From RYN-230 sp963837515 (GTDB lineage Bacteria; Actinomycetota; Actinomycetes; Streptosporangiales; Streptosporangiaceae): 64,000 bases of DNA. A program made the position numbers and the translations under genes. Below, piece after piece: positions 43,058 to 51,428 of the stretch. Within the stretch, counting starts at the first letter, position 1. Each line of letters starts with the position of its first letter. The stretch covers positions 1-64,000 of the forward strand of contig CAWINT010000014.1 of NCBI GenBank assembly GCA_963837515.1. Direction: 5' to 3'. Below the pieces are notes generated by a model that was given only the letters and a program-made list of their open reading frames with translations, did no database searches and was not told where the DNA came from.

Positions 43058-43115
43058 AGTCTCCCGCCGAGAATCAAGCTAATACTTAACGAAAGGCGGC
43101 GTGGCCGGTCCCTGG
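43058..43115. repeat. Right copy of the direct repeat flanking the envelope cassette
   Basis: Matches 37303-37360; overlaps the last 13 codons of cbbR. Confidence 0.75.
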
Positions 43116-44029
43116 CCGTCCCGGGCCGGCTCCCCGGCCGGGGCCTGGAAGCCGCCCCGGGCCAGCACGTGGGCCAGCAGCCGCGCGGCCGCGGGGGGCA
43201 GCGGGCCGGGGTGGGCGACCAGGTACCAGTCCCGGTGCAGCGGGGTGCCCGGGACCGGCAGCACGGCGAGCCGCCCGGCTTCCAGCTCCGCGGCCACCGC
43301 GTCCCGCGAGATCAGCGTGACGCCCAGGCCGACGCTGGCCGACTCCTTGATCGCCCCGTTCGAGCCGACCATGAGCGTGACCGGCTCGATGTCCAGCTCG
43401 GCGAGCAGCGCGTCGGTACTGGCCCGGGTGCCCGAACCCGGCTCGCGCAGCAACCACGCCTGGTGAGCCAGCCAGGGCAGCAGAGCGTCCCCGCGCGGCG
43501 CCGCCGCGGCCAGTTCACCGGCTGCGACCACGTCCAGCTGGTGTGGGCGGACCGCGAGGACCTGGACGTCCCAGCCCGGCCCGGGGCGGCCGCCGAGCAC
43601 CAGGTCGACCTGGTGCCGGTCGAGCAGGGCGCGGACCCGGTCCCGGTTGCCCGCCTCCAGCCGGATGCCCAGCCCGGGATGCCGGTCCCGGAACCCGCTC
43701 AGCAGCCCGGGCAGGACCTGCTCGGCGGCGGTGGTGACCGCCGCGATACGCAGTTCGCCGTGCTCCGGGTCGGCGGCGGCGGCCGCGGCCCGCCCGGCCT
43801 CCTCCAGCAGGCCGAGCACCCGCCGGACGTAACCGGCGTACGCCTCGCCCGCGCTGGTCAGCCGCAACCCCCGGCCCTCCGGGGCGAGCAGCGTGACCCC
43901 CAGCGACTTCTGCAGGGCGGCCAGCGAGGCGGACACCGCCGCCTGGGTCACCACCAGCTCCTCGGCGGCCGCCCGCACCGAGCCGTGCTCGGCCACCGCC
44001 AGGAACGTCCGCAGCTGGTTCAGGGTCAT
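43079..44029 (-). CDS. cbbR: LysR-family regulator, CbbR type
   Basis: 316 aa from ATG 44029. An N-terminal helix-turn-helix (LNQLRTFLAVAEHGSVRAAA, VTQAAVSASLAALQKSLGV) and a substrate-binding domain with LREPGSGTRASTDALL and MVGSNGAIKESASVGLGVTL, which match CbbR and related regulators. CbbR activates cbb operons in response to metabolites such as RuBP or NADPH. It is read in the same direction as cbbLSX but is separated from it by the 5.7-kb cassette. It is divergent from acVLRF1. Confidence 0.85.
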   Translation of the reverse strand: MTLNQLRTFLAVAEHGSVRAAAEELVVTQAAVSASLAALQKSLGVTLLAPEGRGLRLTSAGEAYAGYVRRVLGLLEEAGRAAAAAADPEHGELRIAAVTTAAEQVLPGLLSGFRDRHPGLGIRLEAGNRDRVRALLDRHQVDLVLGGRPGPGWDVQVLAVRPHQLDVVAAGELAAAAPRGDALLPWLAHQAWLLREPGSGTRASTDALLAELDIEPVTLMVGSNGAIKESASVGLGVTLISRDAVAAELEAGRLAVLPVPGTPLHRDWYLVAHPGPLPPAAARLLAHVLARGGFQAPAGEPARDGQGPATPPFVKY

Positions 44030-44105
44030 GGCCCGGTCCGGTCTTCGTTGAGTAGCAGCGTTTGATTAATAAAAACGGTCTCGGTTGTTGGATACTGTCA
44101 AGGCT

Positions 44106-44813
44106 ATGCCTGATGATGGGCCGCGCTGGATCGAGGTCAGCCCGGAGCGGTTCCCCGGCTGGATCGCGGGCTTCACCGCCCGGCACGGCCCACTGGCCGT
44201 CGAGCCCGGGCCGGACGTGGTCACCTTCCGGGCCGCCGACGGCGCGGTCGCGGCCTGCCACCCGCCTTTCCCAGGGTCCGGGCCGGGGGGATCGCCCGCC
44301 CGGGCCGCCACCACCCAGCGGGCCGTGGCTGAGCAGTCGAGAGCCATCGCCCGGCACGCGGCCGCGGACCGGACCGTCGGTGTGCTGCTGGTCCGGCTGG
44401 GCGGCTACGCGGCCGGGGTGTTCACCGGCGCCCCGCCGCAGCTGGCCGCGTCCAAGGTGGGGTCGCGGCTGGTGCACGGGCGCAGCGCGGCCGGCGGGCA
44501 GTCGCAGCAGCGCTTCGCCCGGCGCCGGGAGAAGCAGGCGGCCGAGGCGCTCGCCGCGGCCGCGGACACCGCGGCCCGGGTGTTCGGCGGGTACCCGGCG
44601 CCACTCGACGCGGTGGTGCTCGGCGGCGACCGGCGGGCCATGGCCGTGCTGCGCGACGACCCGCGGCTGGCCCGGTACCTCGCGCTCGCCGTGGACCGCT
44701 TCCTGACCGTGCCCGATCCGCGGCTGGCCGTGCTGCGGGCCAGCCCGCGGCTGTTCCGCGCCATCCGCATCCAGCTCACCGGGCCGGGGGGCCGCCCGGC
44801 CGATAAGCAGTAG
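44106..44813 (+). CDS. acVLRF1-type Vms1/eRF1-like peptidyl-tRNA hydrolase
   Basis: 235 aa from ATG 44106; TACTGT ends eight bases upstream, so it is probably leaderless. The catalytic loop GSRLVHGRSAAGGQSQQRFA, with the invariant Gln, is followed by a basic helix (RRREKQAAEALAAAADTAAR), as in the actinobacterial VLRF1 family. Such proteins are proposed to release nascent chains from stalled 50S subunits. The neighbouring ABC-F gene fits a ribosome-rescue module. The trailing segment is basic and may contact rRNA. Confidence 0.85.
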   Translation: MPDDGPRWIEVSPERFPGWIAGFTARHGPLAVEPGPDVVTFRAADGAVAACHPPFPGSGPGGSPARAATTQRAVAEQSRAIARHAAADRTVGVLLVRLGGYAAGVFTGAPPQLAASKVGSRLVHGRSAAGGQSQQRFARRREKQAAEALAAAADTAARVFGGYPAPLDAVVLGGDRRAMAVLRDDPRLARYLALAVDRFLTVPDPRLAVLRASPRLFRAIRIQLTGPGGRPADKQ

Positions 44814-44907
44814 GGGCGGGCCGGACCCGCCGGGTACCCTGGAATACGGGCCGCGGCCGTGCCGCTCTTCCTAGTTGATCTTCTCCCCTTATCTGGAGTG
44901 GTTTCTG

Positions 44908-46506
44908 ATGATCGCCGCGACCGGGCTGGAGCTGCGCGCGGGCGCCCAGCTGCTGCTGGACGGCGCGACGTTCCAGATCACCCCGGGCGACAAGATCGGG
45001 CTGGTGGGCCGGAACGGCGCCGGCAAGACGACGCTGGCCCGGGTGCTGGCCGGGGAGGCCCGGCCGGCCGCAGGAACGGTGCGGCGCAGCGCCGGCGTCG
45101 GCTACCTGCCGCAGGACACCCGGGCCGGTGACCTCGGCGGGCTGGCCCTGGACCGGGTGCTGTCCGGGCGTGGGCTGGACGAGCTGCGGGCCGCGATGCG
45201 CGCCGCCGAGCAGCAGATGGCCGACGCGGTGCCGTCCCGCCGGGATGCCGCGGTCCGCCGGTACGGCCAGCTGGAAGAGCGGCTGGCGCTACTGGGCGGG
45301 TACGCCGCCGAAGCGGAGGCGGCGTCGATCGCCTCCAGCCTCGGCCTGCCGGACCGGGTGCTGGCCCAGCCGCTGGCCACCCTGTCCGGCGGGCAGCGGC
45401 GCCGGGTCGAACTGGCCCGGATCCTGTTCGCCGACGCCCAGACGCTGCTGCTGGACGAGCCCACCAACCATTTGGACGCCGACTCGGTGACCTGGCTGCG
45501 CGACCACCTGCGTGCGTTCCGCGGCGCCCTGGTCATGATCAGCCACGACACCGAGCTGCTCGACGCGGTGGTCGGCAAGGTGTACCACCTCGACGCGGAC
45601 ACCCAGCAGCTGGACATCTACAACGTGGGCTGGCAGGCATACCTGCAGCAGCGTGAGACCGACGCGCGGCGGCGGCACCGGGAGAACGCCAACGCCCAGC
45701 GCCAGGCGGCGGCGCTGGCCGCCCAGGCGGACAAGATGCGGGCCAAGGCGACCAAGGCGCGGGCGGCCCAGAGCATGCAGCGCCGGGCCGACAAGCTGCT
45801 GGCCGGGATGGCGGCGGAACGAGCGCCGCAACGGGTGGCGCGGCTGCGGTTCCCCGAGCCCGCTCCGTGCGGGAAGGTGCCGCTGACCGCCGCCGGCCTG
45901 TCCAAGTCCTACGGTTCCCTCGAGGTGTTCACCGACGTGGACATGGCCGTGGACCGCGGCAGCCGGATCGTCGTGCTCGGCCTGAACGGGGCCGGTAAGA
46001 CGACGCTGCTGCGGCTGCTGGCCGGCGTGGAGAAGCCGGACACCGGCGAGGTGAGCCACGGGCACGGGCTGCGGCTCGGCTATTACGCCCAGGAGCACGA
46101 GACCCTGGACGGTGCGGCCACCGTGCTGGACAACATGCGCAGCGCCGCGCCCCACCTGCTCGACGCCGAGCAGCGGCGCATCCTCGGCTCGTTCCTGTTC
46201 TCCGGGGACGCGGCGGACAAGCCGGCCGGGGTGCTGTCCGGCGGGGAGAAGACCCGGCTCGCGCTGGCCCTGCTGGTCGTGTCCGGGGCGAACGTGCTGC
46301 TGCTGGACGAGCCGACCAACAACCTCGACCCGGCCAGCCGGGCGGAGGTCCTCGCCGCGCTGCGCCGGTACACCGGGGCGATCGTGCTGGTCACCCACGA
46401 CGAGGGCGCGGTCGAGGCGCTCGCCCCGGAGCGGGTCATCCTGCTGCCCGACGGGGTGGAAGACACGTGGAACGAGGGACTGGCGGAACTGGTGGCCCTG
46501 GCGTGA
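44908..46506 (+). CDS. ABC-F family ATPase (translation/antibiotic-resistance type)
   Basis: 532 aa from ATG 44908, behind TGGAG; about 70 bases of leader follow a TACCCT -10 candidate. Two ABC domains without membrane segments: Walker A GRNGAGKTT (about residue 36) and GLNGAGKTT (about 356), signatures LSGGQRRRVELAR and LSGGEKTRLALAL, with Walker B LLLDEPTNHLD and LLLDEPTNNLD. The linker (about 235-310, RRRHRENANAQRQ) is the P-site tRNA-interaction motif. ABC-F proteins remodel stalled or antibiotic-bound ribosomes. It is downstream of acVLRF1. Confidence 0.93.
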   Translation: MIAATGLELRAGAQLLLDGATFQITPGDKIGLVGRNGAGKTTLARVLAGEARPAAGTVRRSAGVGYLPQDTRAGDLGGLALDRVLSGRGLDELRAAMRAAEQQMADAVPSRRDAAVRRYGQLEERLALLGGYAAEAEAASIASSLGLPDRVLAQPLATLSGGQRRRVELARILFADAQTLLLDEPTNHLDADSVTWLRDHLRAFRGALVMISHDTELLDAVVGKVYHLDADTQQLDIYNVGWQAYLQQRETDARRRHRENANAQRQAAALAAQADKMRAKATKARAAQSMQRRADKLLAGMAAERAPQRVARLRFPEPAPCGKVPLTAAGLSKSYGSLEVFTDVDMAVDRGSRIVVLGLNGAGKTTLLRLLAGVEKPDTGEVSHGHGLRLGYYAQEHETLDGAATVLDNMRSAAPHLLDAEQRRILGSFLFSGDAADKPAGVLSGGEKTRLALALLVVSGANVLLLDEPTNNLDPASRAEVLAALRRYTGAIVLVTHDEGAVEALAPERVILLPDGVEDTWNEGLAELVALA

Positions 46507-46633
46507 CGGGCAAACAGGGCTGAGTGAAATAGAAGTGATCACTTACCTGGATGTAGGTAGCCGATCCTGGCCCGATGAGTGATCATGGCGGGAGACGTAA
46601 CGCAGCGGTCACTTCAGTTCACGGGAGGTACGT

Positions 46634-46855
46634 GTGGCCGAGACCCTCAAGAAAGGCACCCGGGTCACCGGGTCTGACCGCACCAAGCTGGCGTCCGACC
46701 TCAAGAAACGGTACGACGCGGGGGAGAGCATCCGGTCGCTGGCGGCGTCCACCGGCCGGTCGTATGGGTTCGTGCACCGCATCCTGTCCGAGAACGGCGT
46801 GTCGCTGCGCGGCCGCGGCGGCGCGACCCGGGGCAAGGCCCGGGCGAAGCGCTGA
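46634..46855 (+). CDS. Small helix-turn-helix protein
   Basis: 73 aa from GTG 46634, behind GGGAGG. The helix-turn-helix is LKKRYDAGESIRSLAASTGR, SYGFVHRILSENGV, as in many actinobacterial HTH proteins; the C-terminus (RGRGGATRGKARAKR) is very basic. It probably binds DNA. Preceded by a 130-base spacer after the ABC-F gene and followed at eight bases by the enoyl-CoA hydratase gene. Confidence 0.8.
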   Translation: MAETLKKGTRVTGSDRTKLASDLKKRYDAGESIRSLAASTGRSYGFVHRILSENGVSLRGRGGATRGKARAKR

Positions 46856-46863
46856 GGGATGCG

Positions 46864-47649
46864 ATGACCGGCGGGCGGCCCGAGCTCACTGCCGCCGGGC
46901 TCCGGCTCGACGTCGGCCAGCCCGCCCCCGGGGCGGCCACCATCACCCTGGACCGGCCATCCCGGCGCAACGCGATGACGCCGTCCCTGTGGCACGGTCT
47001 CGGGGCCATCGCCGCGGCGCTGCCCGCCGAGGTCCGGGTGGTGGTGCTGCGGGGGGCCGGGCCGTCCTTCTCGGCCGGCATAGACCTGCGGCTGTTCGGC
47101 CCCGGAGTGCCGGGGGAGGAGCCGCTGCCCAGCCCGGCCGATCCCGGTTTCGCCGACTGGGTCGCCTCCTGCCAGCAGGGGTTCCGCTGGCTGCGCGACC
47201 CGTCCATCGTCAGCGTCGCCGCGGTCCGCGGCCACGCCATCGGGGCCGGCTTCCAGCTGGCCCTGTCCTGTGACCTGCGGGTGCTCGCCGACGACGCCCA
47301 GCTGTGCATGAAAGAGCCGCAGCTGGGACTCGTCCCGGACCTGACCGGGACGAAGCCGCTGGTGGACCTCGTGGGGCTGCCCCGGGCGCTGGAACTGTGC
47401 CTGACCGGCCGCACCCTGGACGCGGCGCAGGCCGCCGCGCTGCGGCTGGCCGAGCTGGTGGTGCCCGCCGCCGAGCTGGACGCGGCCGTGACGGACCTGG
47501 TGGCGGCGCTGCTCACGGTGCAACCGCCGGTGGCGCGGGCGGTAAAGGAGTTGCTCCAGGGCGCGCCGGCCCGCAGTCTGGACGAGCAGGCGGCCGCGGA
47601 ACGGGACATCCAGGCCGCGCTGCAGCGCGCCCGGCTCGCTGCTCCCTGA
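46864..47649 (+). CDS. Enoyl-CoA hydratase/isomerase family protein
   Basis: 261 aa from ATG 46864. Crotonase-fold motifs: ITLDRPSRRNAMTPSLWHGL, VVVLRGAGPSFSAGIDLRLF (oxyanion hole), AVRGHAIGAGFQLALSCDLR and MKEPQLGLVPDLTGTKPLVD. The catalytic Glu positions differ from crotonase: GLVPDLTGT carries Asp in place of the usual Glu/Pro pair, so isomerase or hydrolase activity is possible. It acts on acyl-CoA in fatty-acid or secondary metabolism. Confidence 0.87.
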   Translation: MTGGRPELTAAGLRLDVGQPAPGAATITLDRPSRRNAMTPSLWHGLGAIAAALPAEVRVVVLRGAGPSFSAGIDLRLFGPGVPGEEPLPSPADPGFADWVASCQQGFRWLRDPSIVSVAAVRGHAIGAGFQLALSCDLRVLADDAQLCMKEPQLGLVPDLTGTKPLVDLVGLPRALELCLTGRTLDAAQAAALRLAELVVPAAELDAAVTDLVAALLTVQPPVARAVKELLQGAPARSLDEQAAAERDIQAALQRARLAAP

Positions 47650-47651
47650 TC

Positions 47652-47858
47652 CGGGGGTTCCGGGGGATCGTCCCCCCGGGTATCCGGCCGCGAGGGGAGG
47701 TGCGCCGTAGGCGTGTCCTCGCTGAGTGGGTGGATGGCGGGGGGTTCCGGGGGGTCGTCCCCCCGGGTATCCGGCCGCGAGGGGAGGTGCGCCGTAGGCG
47801 TGTCCTCGCTGAGTGGGTGGATGGCGGGGGGTTCCGGGGGGTCGTCCCCCCGGGCTAG
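47652..47858 (-). repeat. 87-bp repeat array 1 (about 2.4 copies)
   Basis: Marker points TCCCCCCGGG fall at 47671, 47758 and 47845, giving a period of exactly 87. The units are the reverse complement of the family at 49826-50434 and vary in their middle part. Each has a GGGGGG-ACGA-CCCCCC hairpin. Confidence 0.85.
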
Positions 47859-47917
47859 CACCGTTCGCCTTCGGCTGACACGGGAAGTTCTGGCTGTCTT
47901 GGAGGGTTGGCCCGCTC

Positions 47918-49912
47918 ATGTACGCAGCGAACTGGCACGCGATGCGGGGGTTCTCCCGCGACCGGTCGGTCACCCAGCAGCGGATCAAGCCGGGCACGGT
48001 CCGCCGGATCGCCCGCTTCGCCAGGCCCTACCGGCTGCACCTCACCGTCTACCTCAGCCTGGCCGCGCTGGCCGCGGTGGCGACGGTAGCCGTGCCGCTG
48101 CTGCTCAAGACCATCGTCAACGCCGTCCTGGCCCGGAACACCACCCTCGTGGTCGAGGTGGCCGGCCTCACCGCGGGCATCGCCGTGGCCAGTGCGGCGC
48201 TGGCGTTCGGCCAGCGGTGGTTTTCCGCGCGGGTCGGCGAGGGCCTCATCTACGATCTGCGCACCGAGGTGTTCGGGCACGTCCAGCGGCAGCCGATCGC
48301 GTTCTTCACCCGGGCCCAGACCGGGTCGCTGGTCAGCCGGCTCAACAGCGATGTGATCGGTGCGCAGTCGGCGATCACCTCGACGCTGTCCTCGATCGTG
48401 TCCAACGCGCTGACGCTGATCCTGGTGCTGATCACCATGTTCAGCCTGTCCTGGCTGGTGACCGTCATCTCGCTGGTGCTGCTGCCCATCTTCGTCATCC
48501 CGGCCCGGCTGGTCGGCCGCCGGCTGCAGCGCTACACCCGCGAATCCATGCAGCTGGATGCGGAGCTCGGGTCGATGATGACCGAGCGGTTCAACGTCGC
48601 GGGCGCGATGCTGGTCAAGCTGTTCGGCAACCCGCGGCGGGAGAGCGAGGTGTACGCCGGCCGGGCCGCCCGGGTCCGCGACATCGGCGTGATCACCGCC
48701 ATGTACGGCAGCACCCTGTTCATAGCGCTGGCCCTACTGGCCTCGATGGCCACCGCGGCCACCTACGGCGTCGGCGGCGTGCTGGTCATCCACCACGCGT
48801 TCCAGCTCGGCACGCTGGTCGCGCTGACCGCGTTGCTGGCCCGGCTGTACGGGCCGATCACCGCGCTGTCCAACGTCCAGGTGGACGTGATGACCGCGCT
48901 GGTCAGCTTCGACCGGGTGTTCGAGGTGCTCGACCTCGAGCCGCTGATCGCCGAGAAGCCGGGCGCCGTGCCGCTCGAGGCCGCGGCCGCCCCGGCCGGC
49001 AACGGGCGGGTGGCCGCCGCGCCCGCCATCGAGTTCGACCTCGTCTCGTTCCGCTACCCGCGGGCCAGCGAGGTGTCGCTGGCCTCGCTGGAGTCGATCG
49101 CGCTGCCGGCTCCGGAGCAGGACGGCCCGGGCCAGCCAGTGCTCCGCGAGATCGGCTTCACCGCGCCGCCGGGGCGGCTCACCGCGCTGGTGGGGCCGTC
49201 CGGCGCGGGCAAGACCACCATCACCCACCTGGTATCCCGGATGTACGACCCGGACACCGGCGCGGTCCGAATCGGCGGCCAGGACCTGCGCGACGTCACG
49301 CTCGACTCGCTGCACGGCGCGGTGGGCGTGGTCACCCAGGACGCGCACATGTTCCACGACACGGTCCGGGCCAACCTGCTGTACGCCCGGCCGGCCGCCA
49401 CCGAGGCGGAGCTGATCGCCGCCTGCCAGGCGGCGCAGATCTGGGATCTGGTGGCCGCGCTGCCCGACGGGCTGGACACCGTGGTCGGCGACCGCGGTTA
49501 CCGGCTGTCGGGCGGGGAGAAGCAGCGGCTGGCCATCGCCCGGCTGCTGCTCAAGGCGCCGTCGGTGGTCGTACTGGACGAGGCGACCGCGCACCTGGAC
49601 TCCGAGTCCGAGGCCGCCGTGCAGGCCGCGCTGAAGACCGCGCTGACCGGCCGCACGTCGCTGGTCATCGCGCACCGGCTGTCCACCATCCGGGAAGCCG
49701 ACCAGATCCTGGTCATCGACCAGGGCCAGGTGACCGAGCGCGGCACGCACGCCGAACTGCTCGCCGCGGGCGGCCTGTACGCCGAGCTGTACCACACCCA
49801 GTTCGCCGGCCAGGAGGCTCTGCTAGCCCGGGGGGACGACCCCCCGGAGCCCCCCGGGATCACCGGCTCAGCGAGGCCCTCCTGCGTCGGGCCTCCCCTC
49901 GCCGGTCAATAA
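47918..49912 (+). CDS. ABC exporter, fused membrane and ATPase domains
   Basis: 664 aa from ATG 47918. Six membrane helices (about residues 40-320), then a nucleotide-binding domain (about 360-600) with Walker A GPSGAGKTT, signature LSGGEKQRLAIARLLL, Walker B SVVVLDEATAHLD and H-loop IAHRLSTI. This is a homodimeric type IV exporter half, similar to lipid or drug exporters. The last 30 residues (ARGDDPPEPPGITGSARPSC) are encoded by the first unit of the 87-bp array, so the original C-terminus has been replaced. Confidence 0.92.
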   Translation: MYAANWHAMRGFSRDRSVTQQRIKPGTVRRIARFARPYRLHLTVYLSLAALAAVATVAVPLLLKTIVNAVLARNTTLVVEVAGLTAGIAVASAALAFGQRWFSARVGEGLIYDLRTEVFGHVQRQPIAFFTRAQTGSLVSRLNSDVIGAQSAITSTLSSIVSNALTLILVLITMFSLSWLVTVISLVLLPIFVIPARLVGRRLQRYTRESMQLDAELGSMMTERFNVAGAMLVKLFGNPRRESEVYAGRAARVRDIGVITAMYGSTLFIALALLASMATAATYGVGGVLVIHHAFQLGTLVALTALLARLYGPITALSNVQVDVMTALVSFDRVFEVLDLEPLIAEKPGAVPLEAAAAPAGNGRVAAAPAIEFDLVSFRYPRASEVSLASLESIALPAPEQDGPGQPVLREIGFTAPPGRLTALVGPSGAGKTTITHLVSRMYDPDTGAVRIGGQDLRDVTLDSLHGAVGVVTQDAHMFHDTVRANLLYARPAATEAELIAACQAAQIWDLVAALPDGLDTVVGDRGYRLSGGEKQRLAIARLLLKAPSVVVLDEATAHLDSESEAAVQAALKTALTGRTSLVIAHRLSTIREADQILVIDQGQVTERGTHAELLAAGGLYAELYHTQFAGQEALLARGDDPPEPPGITGSARPSCVGPPLAGQ

Positions 49913-50434
49913 GCCCGGGGGGACGACCCCCCGGAGCCCCCCGGGATCACCGGCTCAGCGAGGCCCTCCTTCGTCGGGCCTCCCCTCGCCGGTCAATAAG
50001 CCCGGGGGGACGACCCCCCGGAGCCCCCCGGGATCACCGGCTCAGCGAGGCCCTCCTGCGTCGGGCCTCCCCTCGCCGGTCAATAAGCCCGGGGGGACGA
50101 CCCCCCGGAGCCCCCCGGGATCACCGGCTCAGCGAGACCCTCCTGCGTCGGGCCTCCCCTCGCCGGTCAATAAGCCCGGGGGGACGACCCCCCGGAGCCC
50201 CCCGGGATCACCGGCTCAGCGAGACCCTCCTTCGTCGGGCCTCCCCTCGCCGGTCAATAAGCCCGGGGGGACGACCCCCCGGAGCCCCCCGGGATCACCG
50301 GCTCAGCGAGACCCTCCTTCGTCGGGCCTCCCCTCGCCGGTCAATAAGCCCGGGGGGACGACCCCCCGGAGCCCCCCGGGATCACCGGCTCAGCGAGGCC
50401 CTCCTGCGTCGGGCCTCCCCTCGCCGGTCAGTAG
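49826..50434 (+). repeat. 87-bp repeat array 2 (seven copies)
   Basis: Seven near-identical units start at 49826, 49913, 50000, 50087, 50174, 50261 and 50348. Each unit has CCGGGGGG-ACGA-CCCCCCGG, then CCCCCCGGGATCACCGGCTC and a segment ending TCCCCTCGCCGGTCAATA. Copies differ mainly at GAGGCCC/GAGACCC and CTGCG/TTCG. 87 is a multiple of three, so long open frames run through it. It ends 8 bases before the sulfotransferase stop. Confidence 0.9.
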
Positions 50435-50442
50435 CCCGGTGC

Positions 50443-51369
50443 CTAGCCCCCGTACCCGACGCGGCGGAGTTCCTCGCCGGCGATGACCTCGATCTCGGCG
50501 GCCTGGGCCGGCATCAGCGTGCGCCGCCAGGAGCCCGGCTCGGCCAGCGACGGCGGCCCGGCCGGCGACGGGTCCACGGCGTGCACCGCCGCGCCCAGGA
50601 AGCCGGAGATGGCGGCGGCCGCGTCGGCGGGCCGCCGGATCACCTCCTCGTAGCGGAAGGTGATCAGCTGGTCGGCGGCCAGCTGCGCGCGCAGCCGGGC
50701 CATCTGGCGGACCGTGCCGCGCCAGCGCATGGCGCACTTCCCGGTGACCGAAAGGCCGGCCCAGGCGGCGGTGTCGGCCTCGGTCTCCAGCCCCAGCAGC
50801 GGGTGCGGGAGCTCGGCCGAGGGATCCACGAACCCGGGCTTGAACCACGCCAGTACCCCCGGGTCGGCCAGCATCCCGGCCACCGCGTCCCGGCCGTCCC
50901 GGATGATCTGGATGATCCGGGCGTCCGGGAAGGCATCGAGCAGCGTCGGCGCGCAGTACATCAGGTCCGGGCTCGCATCGCCGTAACGCTGCACCGCGCG
51001 CTGGCTCACACACGGCCCGACCCCGTCCAGGCGGCCCGCCTCCCGGCACTGCTGCGAGCAGCCCAGGCAGCAGTCCGCCGTGACCTGCCAGGCCTGGGCG
51101 AAGGCGTCGCGGAGCACGGTAGCGGCCGCCTCCGGGCGCCCCCGGGAGATCGACGGGCGCCGGGCGAACGCCTGCACCACCGGGAGCACCCAGCGCTGGC
51201 CCAGCGTGACGTGGAACCCGGCGGAGCGCTTCAGTGAACAGGCCAGCAGGCCGACGCCGGAGGACGGGGCGCCGAAGACGAACACCGGCTGCCGGACCTT
51301 GCGCCCGTTCACCACCAGGATGTGCGGCCGCGGCGCGTGGGCCGAGGCGCCGGGCGGGGCGGGTGACAC
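50443..51369 (-). CDS. Sulfotransferase family protein
   Basis: 308 aa from GTG 51369, chosen because AGGAGGG lies just upstream. The 5'-phosphosulfate loop is FVFGAPSSGVGLLACSLKRS and the 3'-phosphate motif is RIIQIIRDGRDAVAGMLADP, both PAPS-binding. It would transfer sulfate from PAPS to a hydroxyl of a glycan, lipid or small molecule. An unusual cysteine cluster (CCLGCSQQC, then a further Cys) sits between the motifs. It is followed downstream only by the repeat array. Confidence 0.85.
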   Translation of the reverse strand: MSPAPPGASAHAPRPHILVVNGRKVRQPVFVFGAPSSGVGLLACSLKRSAGFHVTLGQRWVLPVVQAFARRPSISRGRPEAAATVLRDAFAQAWQVTADCCLGCSQQCREAGRLDGVGPCVSQRAVQRYGDASPDLMYCAPTLLDAFPDARIIQIIRDGRDAVAGMLADPGVLAWFKPGFVDPSAELPHPLLGLETEADTAAWAGLSVTGKCAMRWRGTVRQMARLRAQLAADQLITFRYEEVIRRPADAAAAISGFLGAAVHAVDPSPAGPPSLAEPGSWRRTLMPAQAAEIEVIAGEELRRVGYGG

Positions 51370-51428
51370 CGCTCCCTCCTGCGCTTCCCGGTAGCCGCTG
51401 GACCCGGCCGCGGGCTGAGGGCCGGCGG

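Noticed and set aside
49826..50434. CRISPR array
   Set aside because: Units are 87-base tandem copies with no unique spacers between conserved repeats, and there are no cas genes.
47713..51237. A very long plus-strand open frame (over 1,100 codons) through the ABC exporter and both repeat arrays
   Set aside because: It is Arg/Pro-rich, lies out of frame with the exporter and stays open because the 87-base repeat is a multiple of three.
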